Assembly: GCA_914767715.1 (NCBI GenBank)
Contig: OU612068.1
Location: 17,672,001-17,736,000, forward strand
Length of the DNA stretch: 64,000 bases
Source: Membranipora membranacea
Taxonomy: Eukaryota; Bryozoa; Gymnolaemata; Cheilostomatida; Membraniporidae
Direction of reading: 5' to 3'
Shown: piece by piece, positions 46,375-61,200 of the stretch
Numbering within the stretch: the stretch's first letter is position 1
Layout of the letters: every line of letters starts with the position of its first letter
Position numbers and translations under genes: made by a program
The notes under the pieces: generated by a model
What the model was told of the DNA's origin: nothing
Database searches by the model: none
What the model saw: the letters and a program-made list of their open reading frames with translations, nothing else

Positions 46375-49300
46375 TTAACCAATATAAAGTCCAGGCGGTA
46401 TAAGTTGGTCAGCACTTTTCGTCTCACTGAATCGCCTGAGACCGTTGTCATCAGTCAAACTACTACTCTCAATGTCCATACTAGATGAAATGCTGGATGT
46501 GTTGCAGAACTGCTCATAGTTCGGACACGTTTTCATAGTCAACTCAATTGTGTTCTCTAGATCACCTGGAACGAATGAAAAAAATCGTCAATAACACATA
46601 TCATGAATAAATATATATGTCCTCAAGATGAACATTTGGATTTACCCCCTACTTTGCATGGGCAAGCAACTCCCATTGAATAAATAGTGATGATTATGTG
46701 TATTGAAGAGCTTGTGACATACAGTGTAATGCCAAATGAACAGCAGCGCTGCGGCACAATATGTACCTGATCAATTTAGCTGTGACCGAAGTTTTAAAAA
46801 TCAGAATATCGCAAGTTTAAGCAAATTTCCAAAAAAATTTCAGACTTTAGCAAGTTTTCAGAATTGAGCAAGTTTTCAAAATCAGAATACTACTTACATT
46901 CGGATTGCCTTGAGAAGTATTTTACTAATCGACGCCATTTGTCTGCCATGTTATATGATGATGTCACTGTTCCTGGCAAAGGTACTGTAATATAATAGAC
47001 AGATGATGATGTTAGTTTTGAGTTTTGCCATCACAACAATACTTACCTCATATGAAGCCTTGCGTTGTCTAAATGATCTTGTGAGGAGCGATATTGTGAG
47101 AAAATGAATTTAGGTTTCACTCCATGTGATGTTGTGCAGTCTCTAGCAGGAATATAACAATTATCAGGACCTTCATTTTGGGATAGGTAAACAATTCACT
47201 ACATACAATAATAAAGCCAAGAGCATCAGAAAGATCATTTATATCTTTTTTTATAACATATAAGATGAAAAAGCTTGGTATAACTAACTAAATAATATTG
47301 ATATTAATTACCTGAATGTCTTTTACTTTGAGACTCATATGATGAATCACTGTTTCTCGTTTGGTATCTGCTGTCAGCTAAGGCTTTCTGTTTCTGTAGG
47401 AGACTTGAGCTGCATGTGTAGAATGGTGATATTGAGCTGCTCGCCGCGTTACTCGAGGAATCAAAATCAGTGGACAACGTCTGACTGGTAACATCCATAT
47501 CGCAACTATCCTGTAAAAGGAAATGCAGTTGATGCATCAGTTAACCTAGAATCGAGGCTACGATGATGAATGAAGCTTGATAGTATTATTTCTATCCCAT
47601 CGGCTCTTCACAGAAGGTACTAGCCACACTTGCCTGTTTCATTTCCTATTTGGCAACTTTAGACAGCGATAAAAACTAAAATTTTCTTGTAAATTGAAAA
47701 AACTTTTCCTCTATGGTTTGAGTTTTGGTGAAAGCATTTATGTTTTCTCCAAATGACAGCTTACATCGAATTTTTTTTATTGCCTAGTGTTGGGAGCAGC
47801 ATGATTTTGATTAGCCAATGCGTAGCCTCTGATGGATTGGGGAGCCAATCAGAGCCAACACATTGGCCAGATTTGATATTCAAGTTTTGTCTCCAAACTT
47901 TTCATTCAACATCTCTTGAGCAGCTACAGATTATTCAGTGCACAAATATGTTATCTAAGTTAGGCAACAAAACTATAAATAATGAATGGCCTTTTTGGTG
48001 AATTCGCAAATCATACTTTATAAAAAACAATGGCCGGTATTCCCATATGTGACAAGGACATCTTATTTCATGACATTGGTTTACTGTAGACTGCCATAAA
48101 CATCATAGAGGCACATTGAAAAGTGCTTCCTGAAAATGAAGGATTTATGTGAATATACATATAGAATTGTCCATTTTATTGAATGTCCTTTTGCAGTGTT
48201 ACGCAAATTCCCTAACGTAGTGGAATGCTCTCATTTTGTGGCTTTATCAGTGAATATTGGCTTATTTCACAGCGCACTCAGGATGACAAATATCCTGCCT
48301 TGTTCATATGTTCAGATGTTGTTCTACCAACGGAAAAACACAAGCTATAGTTGTTAGCTTTGCTCTCCAATACTATCTATATTTAGAGTCGCTTTATAAT
48401 GACACTGAAAATATTGAATTTTTGTAATTACAATTTTATCTTTAAATTTTGCTTGTATCTTGATAAGAGTGTAAATGTAGGTAATATCTGCCAAATGAAT
48501 GTTTAAGTTGGGTTGGAAATATTCGTCATCAACATTGATTTCTTCACAATTCCATTCAAATATGATATCGATTTGAGACATCTTTTACCATTTTTATTGC
48601 GAATAAGGCGACAAGATCCTTCATTTTAATAGCAGCAAATGATTAAACCTAGTATGAACCCTAGAACTCGTGCCCTCCGGCCAGGGGTATTCAGTCTTAC
48701 CCAAACAATTTTCTAGCTTTTAACATCATAGTTAATCATCTTTCCAAACACCAACTTTTCATTTGAATGACCATGAACTGAAAGCTAGCAAGTATCATTG
48801 CCTTATTTTGTGCGGATGAACAGTTTTTGCATTCGGTCTGATGATTTCTTCTTTACAGCTCAGTGGTAGCAGACAATAATTACAGCCTTGCCAGACACTA
48901 TGGATATAATTATATATATATATTATATTATATTATATAGTCTCTGGCTTCACTTCATTTTGTTGTAAAAATTATAGTTTACAATAATTTTTACCGCACG
49001 TTCGCACACAAATCTCTGCAAATTTGATTAGAGTTTGTTGCGCTGGGAGTTTCATGACATGGTCATGATACATCTGACATTTTACAGCCTGTATCAAGTT
49101 GATATTTAAGTTAACATGTTTGAGAGGAGTAAATGTTAGCTAGTTTAGGGCTGACTTACTAATTACATAATACCAATTTCCAGGACCAAGCTGAGAGCAA
49201 GGAGTCTTTTACTCATCTACTCCTTGGTGAGAGTTCATGCATAATATGGGAAGTTGGGTAAATATTAGATAGCCGATAATTTTACTTTTGCATGCCTGTG

Positions 49301-50085
49301 AAAAATGGCAGACAATTTTCCTCCTGTGAATAAAAACTCCTTTAGGATAATAGTTGAGAGCATATCACTAACATACCTGAGAATCGGAGCTCGAGGTACT
49401 GGATGATATAGATCTAGGCGAGTCAGAAGAAACAGAATCTCTCATCGTTGACCTTCGACTGCTGCCACAATACAAGCTGCTGTTCATATAATCATATCTG
49501 TCGTAGCGGTCAGCTCTGTGAATACCAAGTATTACTGTGTCATTTTGTCTGAGGCAGCGAGCTACTTGTCCACAAGTCAGACACCAAGCTGGACGACCAT
49601 TTATACTGACTATTTTATCTCCCTCCTGTAGTCTTCCATCCTGGTAAAAAAATCAAATCAAAGGAATTCCATCGGTGTTGCTATTTGGTTTATTCACTGG
49701 TTGATCTGCAGTTAGGAACTCACTCTGCATCCTACACCCTCCTCGCGATGAGTATCCGAACTTTCAAGGGAAAGTCATTCATCAATTTCAATTGTAAAAT
49801 GCCAATGTAACCCGCTGTCAAACTTTTAAATACACATCACACACACACACACAGACTGATCGTAATTGAACAACATTATTTTTGTTGCGCTATTAAGGTA
49901 CTCGCATCAGATGAGAAAAAGAGAAAAGTTTGACCTTTACTCACCTGGTCAGCTATTCCTCCTGGCAGCAGAGATTTAATGGCTATGCCGGAACTTCTTG
50001 AGCCTACTATTGTAACTCCACAGCCTGATACAGGCTCGCAGAACAGCTCTAACTCAAACAGTAATCCGTCAGTCAGCATGGGCAT
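46375..50085 (-). CDS. PDZ-domain protein with Ser-rich tail
   Basis: Five exons join in frame: 50085-49945, 49640-49377, 47510-47312, 46984-46898 and 46565-46375, giving 293 aa. Residues about 8-90 are a PDZ domain that starts almost at the N-terminus: FELELFCEPVSGCGVTIVG, where CGVTIVG replaces the GLGF carboxylate-binding loop, then IKSLLPGGIADQDGRLQEGD, IVSINGRP and VARCLRQNDTVILGI. After it come Asp/Arg/Tyr-rich, then long Ser-rich stretches, and a conserved-looking helix MADKWRRLVKYFSRQSE; the protein ends GLYIG. PDZ domains bind C-terminal peptides of membrane or signalling proteins, so an adaptor role is likely. Upstream of the chosen ATG there is an in-frame TAA; ATG 50079 is an alternative start. 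No orthologue recognised. TATA-like or other regulatory signals were not identified. Confidence 0.82.
47812..47869. mobile_element. 58-bp palindrome related to the element at 1951-2187
   Basis: TAGCCAATGCGTAGCCTCTG and the inverse of the right end, TGGCCAATGTGTTGGCTCTG, pair over about 27 bp each side. The right half shares GCCAATCAGAGCCAACACAT exactly with 2162-2181. It lies in an intron of the PDZ gene, and is best read as fused ends of the same MITE family. Confidence 0.75.
48904..48939. repeat. AT microsatellite
   Basis: Alternating TA changing to TATTA units, inside an intron of the PDZ gene. A (CA)8 run is at 49838-49853 in the neighbouring intron. Confidence 0.85.
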
Positions 50086-52235
50086 GATTAGATTTTATAC
50101 TCAGATAACCAACACAAGGCAAGGTATACTCTCAAGCACTAGTGCACAGTACAAGAACTGATGATGTTGGTCGTTGAGCGTATAAATATTATCTTTCTTC
50201 TGCAAGAAATTTTCAAGTTTTCTGACCGTTTATTCCTCCGATCCCAACTTATATGCTGCTGACTTTCTTCCTGCTTGTTATCAAAGCTTTGTTATGAATG
50301 TAAGGTCTTGATGTTCAGGCAAAGGAGCAGTCATTGATTCGATGTAATTTGAGTAGAGCAAAGATTTGATTACCGGTTTGCTCAATGGTCCTCTTACCAA
50401 TAAAGTCAGTGAAAGTTCAGTGCAAATAGATGTTTACCTTTCAAAATTCAATAAATTATGAGGTAAATGAATGCGTCAGCGCCTATCCACCAGATGAGCA
50501 GATAAACAAGTGATCGGCAGTGTGCATGCGCAACGATGAAGATCTGGCACAAAATAACTCACACAATTTTGAGCAACAAATTAAAACAAGGCTGTATAAC
50601 AAAGTAAATTTATGGGCGGGAGCAGTATAATCAGCTATGGTATATTGATTAATACTTGACGCATACGGAGTCTGCTGTTGCAAGAACTGTACGCATATAG
50701 CTTGCTGTGTAAAGGATGGGAATGTTTATCATCATCAGTGCTTGACATTTATGAAGAATTCTACCAGCGTGAGATGAGTAATATCTCAAATAATAATAAT
50801 AAACAAGAAAGATACTTGAAAACAAATACCTGGGGAGGAATTATTTTATTATGAAAAGTGGTGCGTTTTATCCCTAGACTAGTCTATGGTTTTACCTAAT
50901 GTCCTAGCAAAATTTGTTTCGACCATAGACTCATTTTATCAAGTATGTTGAAATATGTAGTAATATAATAAGTCTATGATTTCGACCAACTCAAACCACC
51001 TCTGAATAGCTGAACTCTGAAAATAGTTGAAATTTGCTTTTCAGCTGGTTATTTAACACACAAAAATAACTATATTTCTCAATTTAATTGAGAAATATTA
51101 TAGTGATTGATTTCTACAAAGATATTTATGTCGACAACACATGACATGACGTCAGCAATTACAACCAAGGAGTAACTCCTTGTTACAACTAATCGTGGTT
51201 GTACGAAAATGAGATCAGATTTTCCAAGCAAGTGTCATCATTCCATACCAATTGTAGTCATCATTGTCACAAATCTACAAAAAGCAATATCTTACCCATT
51301 GAGTTATTAAATATATATATATATAAATAGTATGTAATAAACTCTATTATCTTACCATAAATAGATCTGTAGAACTTCTCAATATAGAACTGCATCATCT
51401 CTTAATATATGGGATTCATTTGGTCAGTTACAAGTTCAACTGTAAATTGGACGTCACAATCCGCTTTATCATGAATCACATCATCTAAAAACTTGGTTTC
51501 ACAATGCTGATAGGCCTACATCTCGGCATCAGCTAAGCCTCTCTTTCCTGCTCAAAGACTATGCATAAATGGAAATCTGCTATAGAAACTCAACTCAACA
51601 CCTCCTTGTAGCGTTGTTGCGTGATTCCTAATGTGCTGTATCATATATAGGAAACCCAAGGGTTTTTCCAGACAGTGAAAAAAATTGCGTAATCACACAT
51701 CCTGAATAATTCATCAGCATGTTTTTGTGACAGATCTGGGAACTTCATGCAGGTCTCAGGAGGTTATAACATAAATAGACATAAAAAGAAAGTATCAGTG
51801 ATTCTGGAATTCACTAGTGAACCGCAACAAATGCTCTTAATAAAGACGTATAATATTAATGTTGTATTGCACTTTCCTACAAGAATGACTTGACAGCTTG
51901 AGAAAAACATCAACAACACTTGAAACGCATCCAATGTTGGGCACAAAGATGTAAAATATTTATGTTGTATTGCACTTTCTGACAAGGTATATTTGACAAT
52001 TTGAGAAAAACATCAACAAAACAAATGACGCAATCCGATCATTAGACGATGAAATAAAAGCCATGTGAGATGATCAGTGGTCAACAAAGCATGAGAGAAA
52101 CTACCAAGCGCTGCAGGTTGGGAAGCACATGCGCAAAGCTGTCATTAAGTCAACATGTATCATGACACTCCGGAAATGAAGTGCACGTGCACTGCGTTGT
52201 CATCCTCTGTCTTCTTCCTTCGCGATTGTAATTGT
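50086..52235. other. Interval between PDZ gene start and SMPD4 stop
   Basis: Contains the PDZ promoter, SMPD4 3' UTR, an ATATAT run near 51310, a small palindrome AAGGAGTAACTCCTT at 51167-51181 and a tandem duplication (51861-52010). No coding sequence or RNA gene seen. Confidence 0.5.
51861..52010. repeat. Tandem duplication, period 103 bp
   Basis: GTTGTATTGCACTTTC, then ACAAG, TTGACA, and TTGAGAAAAACATCAACAA, recur at 51861 and 51964 in the same order. Confidence 0.85.
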
Positions 52236-55200
52236 TCAACTTTCTCTCCACATGTCAATCAGTGCCACAGTAAAAACATAGAAGAAGAACAAGAATAGTC
52301 CAAGTGCCACTGTAGGTAAACGTCCTAGTATAGTGGTGAGTAATAAATAGCCGACAAGGCAATATCCTAAAAGATAGTAATTAGCTAGGAATCTTAAACT
52401 GATTCTGGCTCTTCCCTTGTTGGGGTATGCGTCCGTGTCCACAGTCCTAGGCGGCACACCCAAGAAAATCTTTGCTAAGCTTCCGATAATTCCTCCTTTG
52501 TTGTGCTGCTCATGAAACCAGTCTCCATACTAAAATATAAAGTTTGAAAAATTTAATAGCTACGAATCTCTTTATAGATTTCTGAATCCTCAGGGCAGCT
52601 CTATATGTCTTTATTATGTATGGTAATGAAATATATATATAACTGTATATTGTAGGACATCAGGTTGGCCTTGTTTGTTAGTATATTTTTACAGTTTCCC
52701 TTTTCGCAAGCTATCATTGTTACTACATTATTTATGGTAGATATCGAACACAACTTAGGTTCATAAATATGTATATATTTATATTATTGGTGCCATTTTT
52801 TGGTACATCAGGACCTATTTACACAAATAAAAACAATTAATAATGGATGCTATGCTTTTCATGGCTTTTATTTTTAATATTTTTCTTGGCTTTCATCTTT
52901 TTCTTGGCATGTAATTTTTCTCTTTGCTTGTATTCAATCAGTGAAGTTTCAAGGACTTCCGTTCATCACGATTCCATCGATCGATCATTGGTATCCAAGT
53001 ACTTGGTTTTCATGCTTGCGTCATTCTCCTCAACTAGATTGTGCATATCCTAGCGTTAGAAATCTTTTATAATGAAGCCATCATTTCACAAAGAGGTGAA
53101 GTTTTAAAAATAATTAATAATTTCAATTCATGACAATATCTTGAAGGTTGTGGATTATATTTCCCTACTAAGTAAGATCGGCAGAGAAGAAATGGAGGCA
53201 ATTTCAAGATTAAGTTCAAGAAGGACATTTAGTTTGACTGATTGCTGGTCAAATGGTCTCATAAGGTGTTGCGAAACTATCTCAATTAAGGACAAATTTC
53301 TTCAGGTTGAACACCCAGTTCATATTCCAATAATTTAATCTCACAGCATGGAAGGTTGCCAATAATTATCCAGGTAATCAAAGATGCGGTCGGATTTCAG
53401 TGCGACCCACTTCATGAGCATAACGTAACGTGCATAACACGGGTTTGATGTCAGATAATTGTAGTTACAAGCCCCACGTGTTCATCATGCACGCATCCAG
53501 TCACAACAAAAACAGCAACAATTTTTCCCCATGCTATATTGATGCCCTGTGTCATGATTATAGTACACTTGCACCTAGTTCTCATATTCTGCCCTGGTTG
53601 TTGGATGAGCCATTCAATTTTCAAACACGGCCCAATCAGCTTTGGACTGTGTTTGATAATGGAATGCCACTAAGAGTATCAAGCGCAGAGTTCCTAGTGG
53701 AGGCATTCAATTATCAACCACAGCCCAATGAGCTGTGAGGTGTGGTTGTACTTAGAATGCCACTAATAGCGTCCAACGCAGAGTTTGGGCACCAACAAAC
53801 ACCTCAATATTTAATTTAAAATCAGCAAACCTTAGAGTTGAGTTTTGATGACAGCTTATAGAGCTGAGTGACAGCTATCTCAGACTCGAACGATCTGACA
53901 GGCTGCATTTCCGGATCTCCCTGATACTCTATGTTAGTAAATCTCCTTGTGCCAGTCAGCATCTGAAACCAAAATAACAAAAAGAATAAATAACAACAAT
54001 AAACAATAACAATGAATATAATGAGATGAAAGCAGACGCGTGATTGGTCGATCGATTCTGATAGAATTTCTTTGGGGATCTCAAAGCACAAAGTCTTGAG
54101 ATGCACTCTGCCTGATAACACTACCCTGCCAATGTACACAGGAAAACTAAAAATTAAAACAAATGCATATAAATTGTAAAGGTTACACATATTTCTAATT
54201 TTTTCAATAGAGATTGAATAGGCGATGGGTAGAAGTCGATCAACAAGTTACTTTGGAAAATTTTGATATTTCATTAAATATGTTTTTATGTCATTAAAAT
54301 TTTTGCTGGAATGTAGGAAAATGTGAAATACCGTGATAGGATTCATTCTAATGATTGATGCTTTACAGCCATTCAATATATCAATTCAGATTGCAGATAC
54401 AAATCTTTGTTTCGAATATGGTGGCAGCATTGCTACCAACGAAAAACAACCTAGGCTGATTTTCTATCCATAACTAAATCCAACCTTATCGGTTTCACAA
54501 ACAAAAATTTGCAGTGATGTGATGTTTACTCATAATGAGCTCAATGTTGATACTGAAACTATTCCTCTTTGTTTCTTGCTGTCGAAAAGAAAATCATTCG
54601 GCTTTGATGGTCTGCTTTGTATAAACTTTGCCTAGACTGCATACAGTTATCCCATCCCAATGAATTTCACAAAGTAAACATCTAATGTCTTCAATATACA
54701 ATAATATTTTGCAAGGAGAAAAACGTATTGTTCTATTCTGATATGATAAGCCAATGAAATAATTAATTTTAGCCAATTTACTGTTAGCACAATTTTGAGC
54801 TGCTCATAATTTTACAGATTCAGCGTGCTAAATCTATTTTAAGTCATGTCTGGGGTTTAATTGGGTGTAAGGAAACTACAACCCACTCAACAGCGAGCCA
54901 AATTTTGGAAAAGCTAATTGTAGCCGCTGTTCGTAGATCAAAAGCGAGGGTAGGATATCCTTGATGCTTAGAATTCAGCTGTTGACCGGCTTGAATGATG
55001 CTAACCGAATCTTGTTTATCAAAGTAATGCTACATCTTACAACCTATCGACAGGCAGCGAAACTGAATAACAGGCAGCTATAGTTACAACATCATCAGAG
55101 TAATTGAGTTATGGGTGTTTGTTTATTGGAAAAACACTGATTCAATATTACAGTAAAAAAAACAGATCGACAGTATTGCAGCCTTTTTATGCAATCGATG

Positions 55201-58200
55201 GCGAGTCTAAAAAGCATTGTTCTCTTTTGCAACCCACTTAAAGTGCACAAGAGAAACTGTCAGTCTTGGGTAAAAAATAGGTCTGCTGCAGAACGTAGTA
55301 ACCAAAGCACGTGTTTGCAAATTGGATGCTACTGATTTGAACTAACGTCACTAAAAATCTGGTGGATGAAACATAAAATCGCGATGCAATTAGTCAGCAT
55401 GAAACTGCCTGCTGCCACGTGCTGCTGAATGGTCGACATTTGCCATCAGGATGATTAGTATCTTGTTGTCGTGCTCGGGTCGTTTTAGATTACTGACATT
55501 TAACAGCTTATCCCTCATTAAGTGTAATAGCCAATTTCAGTTCAGCTACACGCTGCTGAAGAGCGCCATCAAGTTAATTGAATGACATGTTTTCAGTTAA
55601 TTGGCGTTCTAAAGCAGCTCTAGTCTTGATCTGAGCCGATCAATGTGTTTCCCAACCGTCAATGAACGTCAGCGCGGCCAGTGAACACATACCTGGTATG
55701 ATTATTAGTAAGGAGTTACAGTAACAGTAACAGTAACAGCAACAGTAACTCCTTGTTATTAGTAATCACACATATTAACTCTGCTTGTTAACAGTTCAAG
55801 CAAAAAACAACCCAGTCCAACCCTAACAAGTTCCAATGCCTTGTTGATAGTGCAATCAATTTTCGTTTGATGTCTCTTTTTTCTTGGAACTTGATGTGTG
55901 CAAACAGCAAATACAGTTGGCGGGTATCATCATTTTGATAGAAATTAATGCCAAGGTTTAATTTCGCGAAATGATATTGCTTTCTCTAGAGAGTTAGTGT
56001 TAACAAACTAGGAGTCAATATGTGTGTGTCCAATTATCTACCACTCATTGAGTCAACAGTCTCATGTTAATCAAATAAGAAGGTCTGTATAATAGAGCTG
56101 ACACGGGCTCTGCTGGTTAGCGATTCGGTGTCAATGCTTCTAAAGAGGTGGAGTCTCGGCTCTCCCCAATCTAATTGTTCACATATTTTCATCTTTAAAC
56201 ATGTAGCTCTGTAGCTGTCAAACTCAATCTCTTTCTCAAGATTTGAATAAGTGCTTTAACTCTGCCTGAATATCCGAGAGTGGCATTCCATTACCAACCC
56301 CAAACTGGTTGGTTTATGGTTGAAACCCAAAAGCCGCTAACAGCAACCCAGTTTGAGCACGTAAACAGGGGTAAAAAATGTTACCAAGTGAAACTATCAG
56401 CTGATTATCAGACCCAAAATTCTAAGAGGCCCATTCCCATGAAGCTTGTGCCTAATCTGTTGTGTATTCTAACCTGATATCTGCCGAGAGTTGTGAGCTC
56501 CACCTTTCCATTAGCTTTAGTCACATGATCAGGTAGGTGATCTGACCCTGACTCTGTGACTGTGTCTGCTGTACTCGACAAATCAGGATCTGGTAACTAT
56601 AAAAGAGTAATTATTACTGAATGCATGGGTGTCACAATATTTTATATTGTAGTTACACACAAGCTATTAGGCGCAAAAAACCCCCTCATCCAGGTATCAA
56701 GTAGACAATTTTCTGAGATGAAATTTGAGCTTACTTTGGAGTTGTCTCACTCTATTTAGGTGCCATTGCGCAAATGCAGTAGAGGAATATGGCACAGAAA
56801 TAGGTTGATATTGAAAACCGCATTTCCCTTATCCCGTCTAAACGCTAGGAAAGAAATCCCTGAAAATTGTGACCAAAAACAGCACATAATGTACTGCACG
56901 TTAATAGTTTCTTGGCAGCTCACAAACCTCCAGCTTGAATATCTGACTCAGATCATCGATACAACCCTCTAAATATCTCTCGGTGGCAGCATATTCTTTA
57001 CTCGCATTACCCAACACCGAATCGTTGAAATCTGCGATCTGTTCTAAGCCTGAATAATCAAGAATACAGGTAACTCAAAATGTAGCAAAACAAAGAGAGT
57101 TAGCTTGGTGATATTCACTGGAACACCTTACTTTGGTTGTAAGTAAAATGATCTTGAGATCGACTCACCCGATGGCTGTGGAGAGATAAAAAAAACAATG
57201 CAGAACAACTAAGCTATAGATAGTGACCTGGCCAGTGTAGGAATACTGTTCACAAAGAAGCAAGGTCGAATACCTTATCGTTCGTTTGACATTGTGTCTC
57301 ATTTATTACTTACCTAAGAATGATAATATGGAGGGAGATTTGGTAGTTTTAGTTTTTCCTTCAGTTTTGCTCATGATTTTCTTCAACTTGTACTGAGCGT
57401 TGACAAGCTCTTGTAATAAAGACGCACCCTAAAAAAGAAATTTTTTTTATAATAATGACAAGACTAATTGAAATCACATATAAATATGACGTGCGCAATT
57501 ATCGAGGCAGATGTACACGTGTATTAGGAGTTGTGCTCTCCAATAAAATGGGCACATAAGCCCCCAAGCAAAATATCTCTCCAAAAGACAGATTAGACCA
57601 CTAACCATTTGTAAGACTTCATCAGAGAACATAGGACGATACATGAATCCACTTCCTTCGAGATTCATGATTTGATTCTCTATAATAGCCCGGGTTCTTT
57701 CTGTAAGACCTCCTGTGACATCACCAGACATACCCTGATTATAATATGCTGGGTTTACCTCTACCATACTCATATCAACTGTAATAAACCAAAAAGATAA
57801 CAAAATTAACACAATTTTTTACTTTATTATTTATATAAATCGACTGCCACTTTTCTTGGGAGTCTCTTTGATGACCTACATGCTAGTTATTGTTACATGT
57901 TTCTTAGCGCAATCTGAACGCAGCGTAATATTTCATTCCTAAAAGATGATCAATTAGAGGCAGATCATTAGGCCCTAAACTAATGTTTCAATCTAGATTG
58001 CCTGCTTCACCAGTAAATGGTTCATTGTTTGGTTGATTTTTGCAGTTACCTTGATCTTGGTGCCAAAAAGCATAAAATATGCCCTCATTTTTTTCTGACC
58101 AATTCATCTAGATCAAGACATTGATTTGGAGCAAAATAATTTGAGGGCTTGCACATTGCAATATAAATCCAACATGACAAAACTTTGTCTAATTACTGCA

Positions 58201-61200
58201 AAACAGAATGTGTCATACATCATACCTCTTCTTAGTAAATCAATAAGGCTGGATTGATTGAAGACTTTGCAGACTCTTGACAGCTGAAAAGCCATTTTAG
58301 ATTCAGTCAAATCGATTCTGTTAAATCGCATCAACATATCCTGGAACATCACAGAGTAGAAAAGCCAATTTCCTCTGACGAACTCATCCCTGTAACATTA
58401 AGACATTATCAATAATCAAAGTGATTATTTGCTCTCATTTTCTGTTCATCCTAGAAGAGTGAAGTATTCACAGGCAAAGATGTTCTCGGGAAATCTATAA
58501 ATTGCTAAAATTTATTCAACCTTTTTGCTTTACAAAATCTCCCATCCCTCCAAAGCTAGCTAAACTTAACTCTGACTAATACTTACACATCGAGTGTATC
58601 CACCATCTACATATTCTAACAGACAAATTTGAGTTAGATTTAACTGCAGGAGGCATTGGCATCAAACAAAAGGTAAATAAAAATTTTATCATGGATTTGC
58701 GGCCAATTTTTAGGTAACTGAAAAAATTAATACTGACACATACTAGCGAAGAATAAGTTGACAGTTAAGGTATCAAATATGATATTGTATTCTGCCTCGA
58801 CCACATTTAGTTAAGAAATAAAATATTTTGTCAAGCTCAAAGGTTCAATACAGGTTTTTTTTTAAAGTGATGCACATTATATAAAAAAATTAACCTAATG
58901 ACAAGATCCCTGATAACTTACCACACACTGTAGTCGACCTGAGGACTATTATCATCACCGGCTGACTGACGACTCTCGTTACCACCCGACTCAGCGTATC
59001 TCCAAGGTCGTATATAGGCCAGCCATGTCTCCAGTATAGGCCGGAATGAAGTGTCTAACGGCCATTTCTCTATGGTATGTCTCAGAAAACTGTACAGTGG
59101 TTTCTGTAGGCAACTTCCCAGCAAAGACCTGAGGAGAACATGGCAATAAGGCATAAGTATGTGCTGACGGTAGACGTCATGATTACAGCCGTCAACCCGT
59201 CAACTCAATTTTCATTAGACTCAATCGTCAATTTGGTGCATATACAATAGCAAATATTTGAAATATCCACATACACAAAGTAGATGTGCTGATGAATGAT
59301 TCGTATTCCATTACAAAACTGATTTTAAAATGACGTTTCCCTGTCTTGATTCAGCAGAATTCCTATAACTTTATAATTTTTCATTCACAGGTTGGCGATG
59401 TGCTTATTTATTAAGTGAGTAACAGCTGATAATGGATGTCCATCCACATACCAGGTGGCACCATACATGAGAGTTCACAGTATTTTAAAATTGCGTCTCA
59501 CAACTTAGACGTTGGTTAGATCCAATTTTCCTTACCTTTATGTCAAAGGCCCCGTTTTGTCTTCTGGGGGCCTTTGAGATAAGGCTAATCTGCCTGCATC
59601 TCAAGTCTACAATTACATGGTTAGCCACAGTGAAATGAGGGGAACGGCGTCAATACAGGCAAATTGGATCAGTCCTTATCTAGATATGAGTAGATGAGAG
59701 ACCAATTTTACCTTTTGAATGAGCCCATGACAGTCTCTGGATTTTGATGATGACTGGGTAGCACATTACCATCTAGTGTGTGTACGAAAGCATGAACATG
59801 TTTCAGTACCATCCGTACTACCATTATTAGATCATGGCTTGGCAGAGTCATTGTCTACAAGTACAAAGGACAATCATGTGATAAGCCTAAGAGTAAGATA
59901 TATCCATATATCCATACATGCATGGCATGTATGTGTATTGCAAATAAATGTTATCCATGATTAAGTACAAGCTGATTTCATGAAGTGATTGTGACAGAAT
60001 CAGGTTTTCGGTTGAATTTAGAATAAATAGCTCTAATTTCATTAACAGCATGTGGCCAGGTTTTAACTGTTTTCACTCAAAGTTGGGATGAGAAGAAACT
60101 AAAGGGGTAGGTACTATTTTGTATACACTTTCATAAAAAAATGTACATTTCAAGCACTGATTCGGTCACAATCACTTTTTAATGAATTGGTCTGGCAACA
60201 AAATTATAGTGTGTTTTGGTAGAAGATGATTTGCGCTGATGTTTAATATCGTGCTGGAATCGTACTCGCTCATTGTTATGTCTCCTAGATAGGATTTCGG
60301 TTTTTGTACCTGAGCAAACTTGATACCATGGAGAATACGTCGGGGTATCAACAAGGTATCCAGAATAATTGCAAACATGAAAGCACACCCTGATACTCAC
60401 TCACTAACCTACATGCCAATATGAAAAATTGCCAAAATATGCAATAAGCTCAACAAAATCCAGACCATGCGTGTTCAGACATACTTTTGTACAACCTTAG
60501 ATACGAAAGCCAAGCGATCGGAGGGATGGGTTGGTTTGGCTACTTACATCGCATATAGCGCCGTGTAGTGGCCGATGATGCCTAGCCAAGAAGCACTTTA
60601 TAAATGAGAATGAATATGTTAGGGGATACTCCGAATGCAATTCAGTCCTAAGTGCTCTCGCATTATGAGTTCTTTTCATTATATTATTCACTATATCATC
60701 TGTTTATGGGAGAATGAAAGTCTAAAACTATGGACCAGCAGGGTAACTCTTTCCCATGGTTTTGTGGTCTTATGCTGTCAATATTAGCCCGGTAATCTCG
60801 AGTTGAAGCTCAAAGTCTGGGTTATTTCTCATGAAATTGATGTTTGCAATTATACTACTAAAAATTAGTCTAGGCGCTCAGATGGCTGCAAGTGCAAGTT
60901 TGTGACATAACGTTATCAAACATTCACTAATTTCATGGAAAGTGATGTTTAATTATGTTATGCCAATGCCACAAACTTGCACTTACAGCCATCAGAGCTC
61001 TTAGACTACACCAAAATATATGTATTGCAGGAAATTCATCAGAACTCGTTAGTGATCTTGACAAAAAATGTGTGCACCGGGCCAGTTTAATAGCCTAGGT
61101 CCTAGATGTTAGCTGCAACTGAAACTATCGTAATGTCTTACCTTCCCATATGACATTGATGAGTAGTTTTCCACATCTGGACTAGTTTGGTGCATCCAGA

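Noticed and set aside
51147-51154. Full CRE palindrome TGACGTCA (also at 35827)
   Set aside because: One lies 1 kb upstream of the PDZ gene and the other in an intron; two 8-mers in 64 kb are near chance.
53430-53738. 102-codon plus-strand frame
   Set aside because: Its repeated peptide comes from a 93-bp tandem duplication inside an SMPD4 intron; no protein similarity recognised.
57170-57185. Possible tiny exon between 57314 and 57049 in SMPD4
   Set aside because: A CCACAG acceptor and GTGAGT donor stand 7 nt apart, but inclusion breaks the frame while skipping keeps it.
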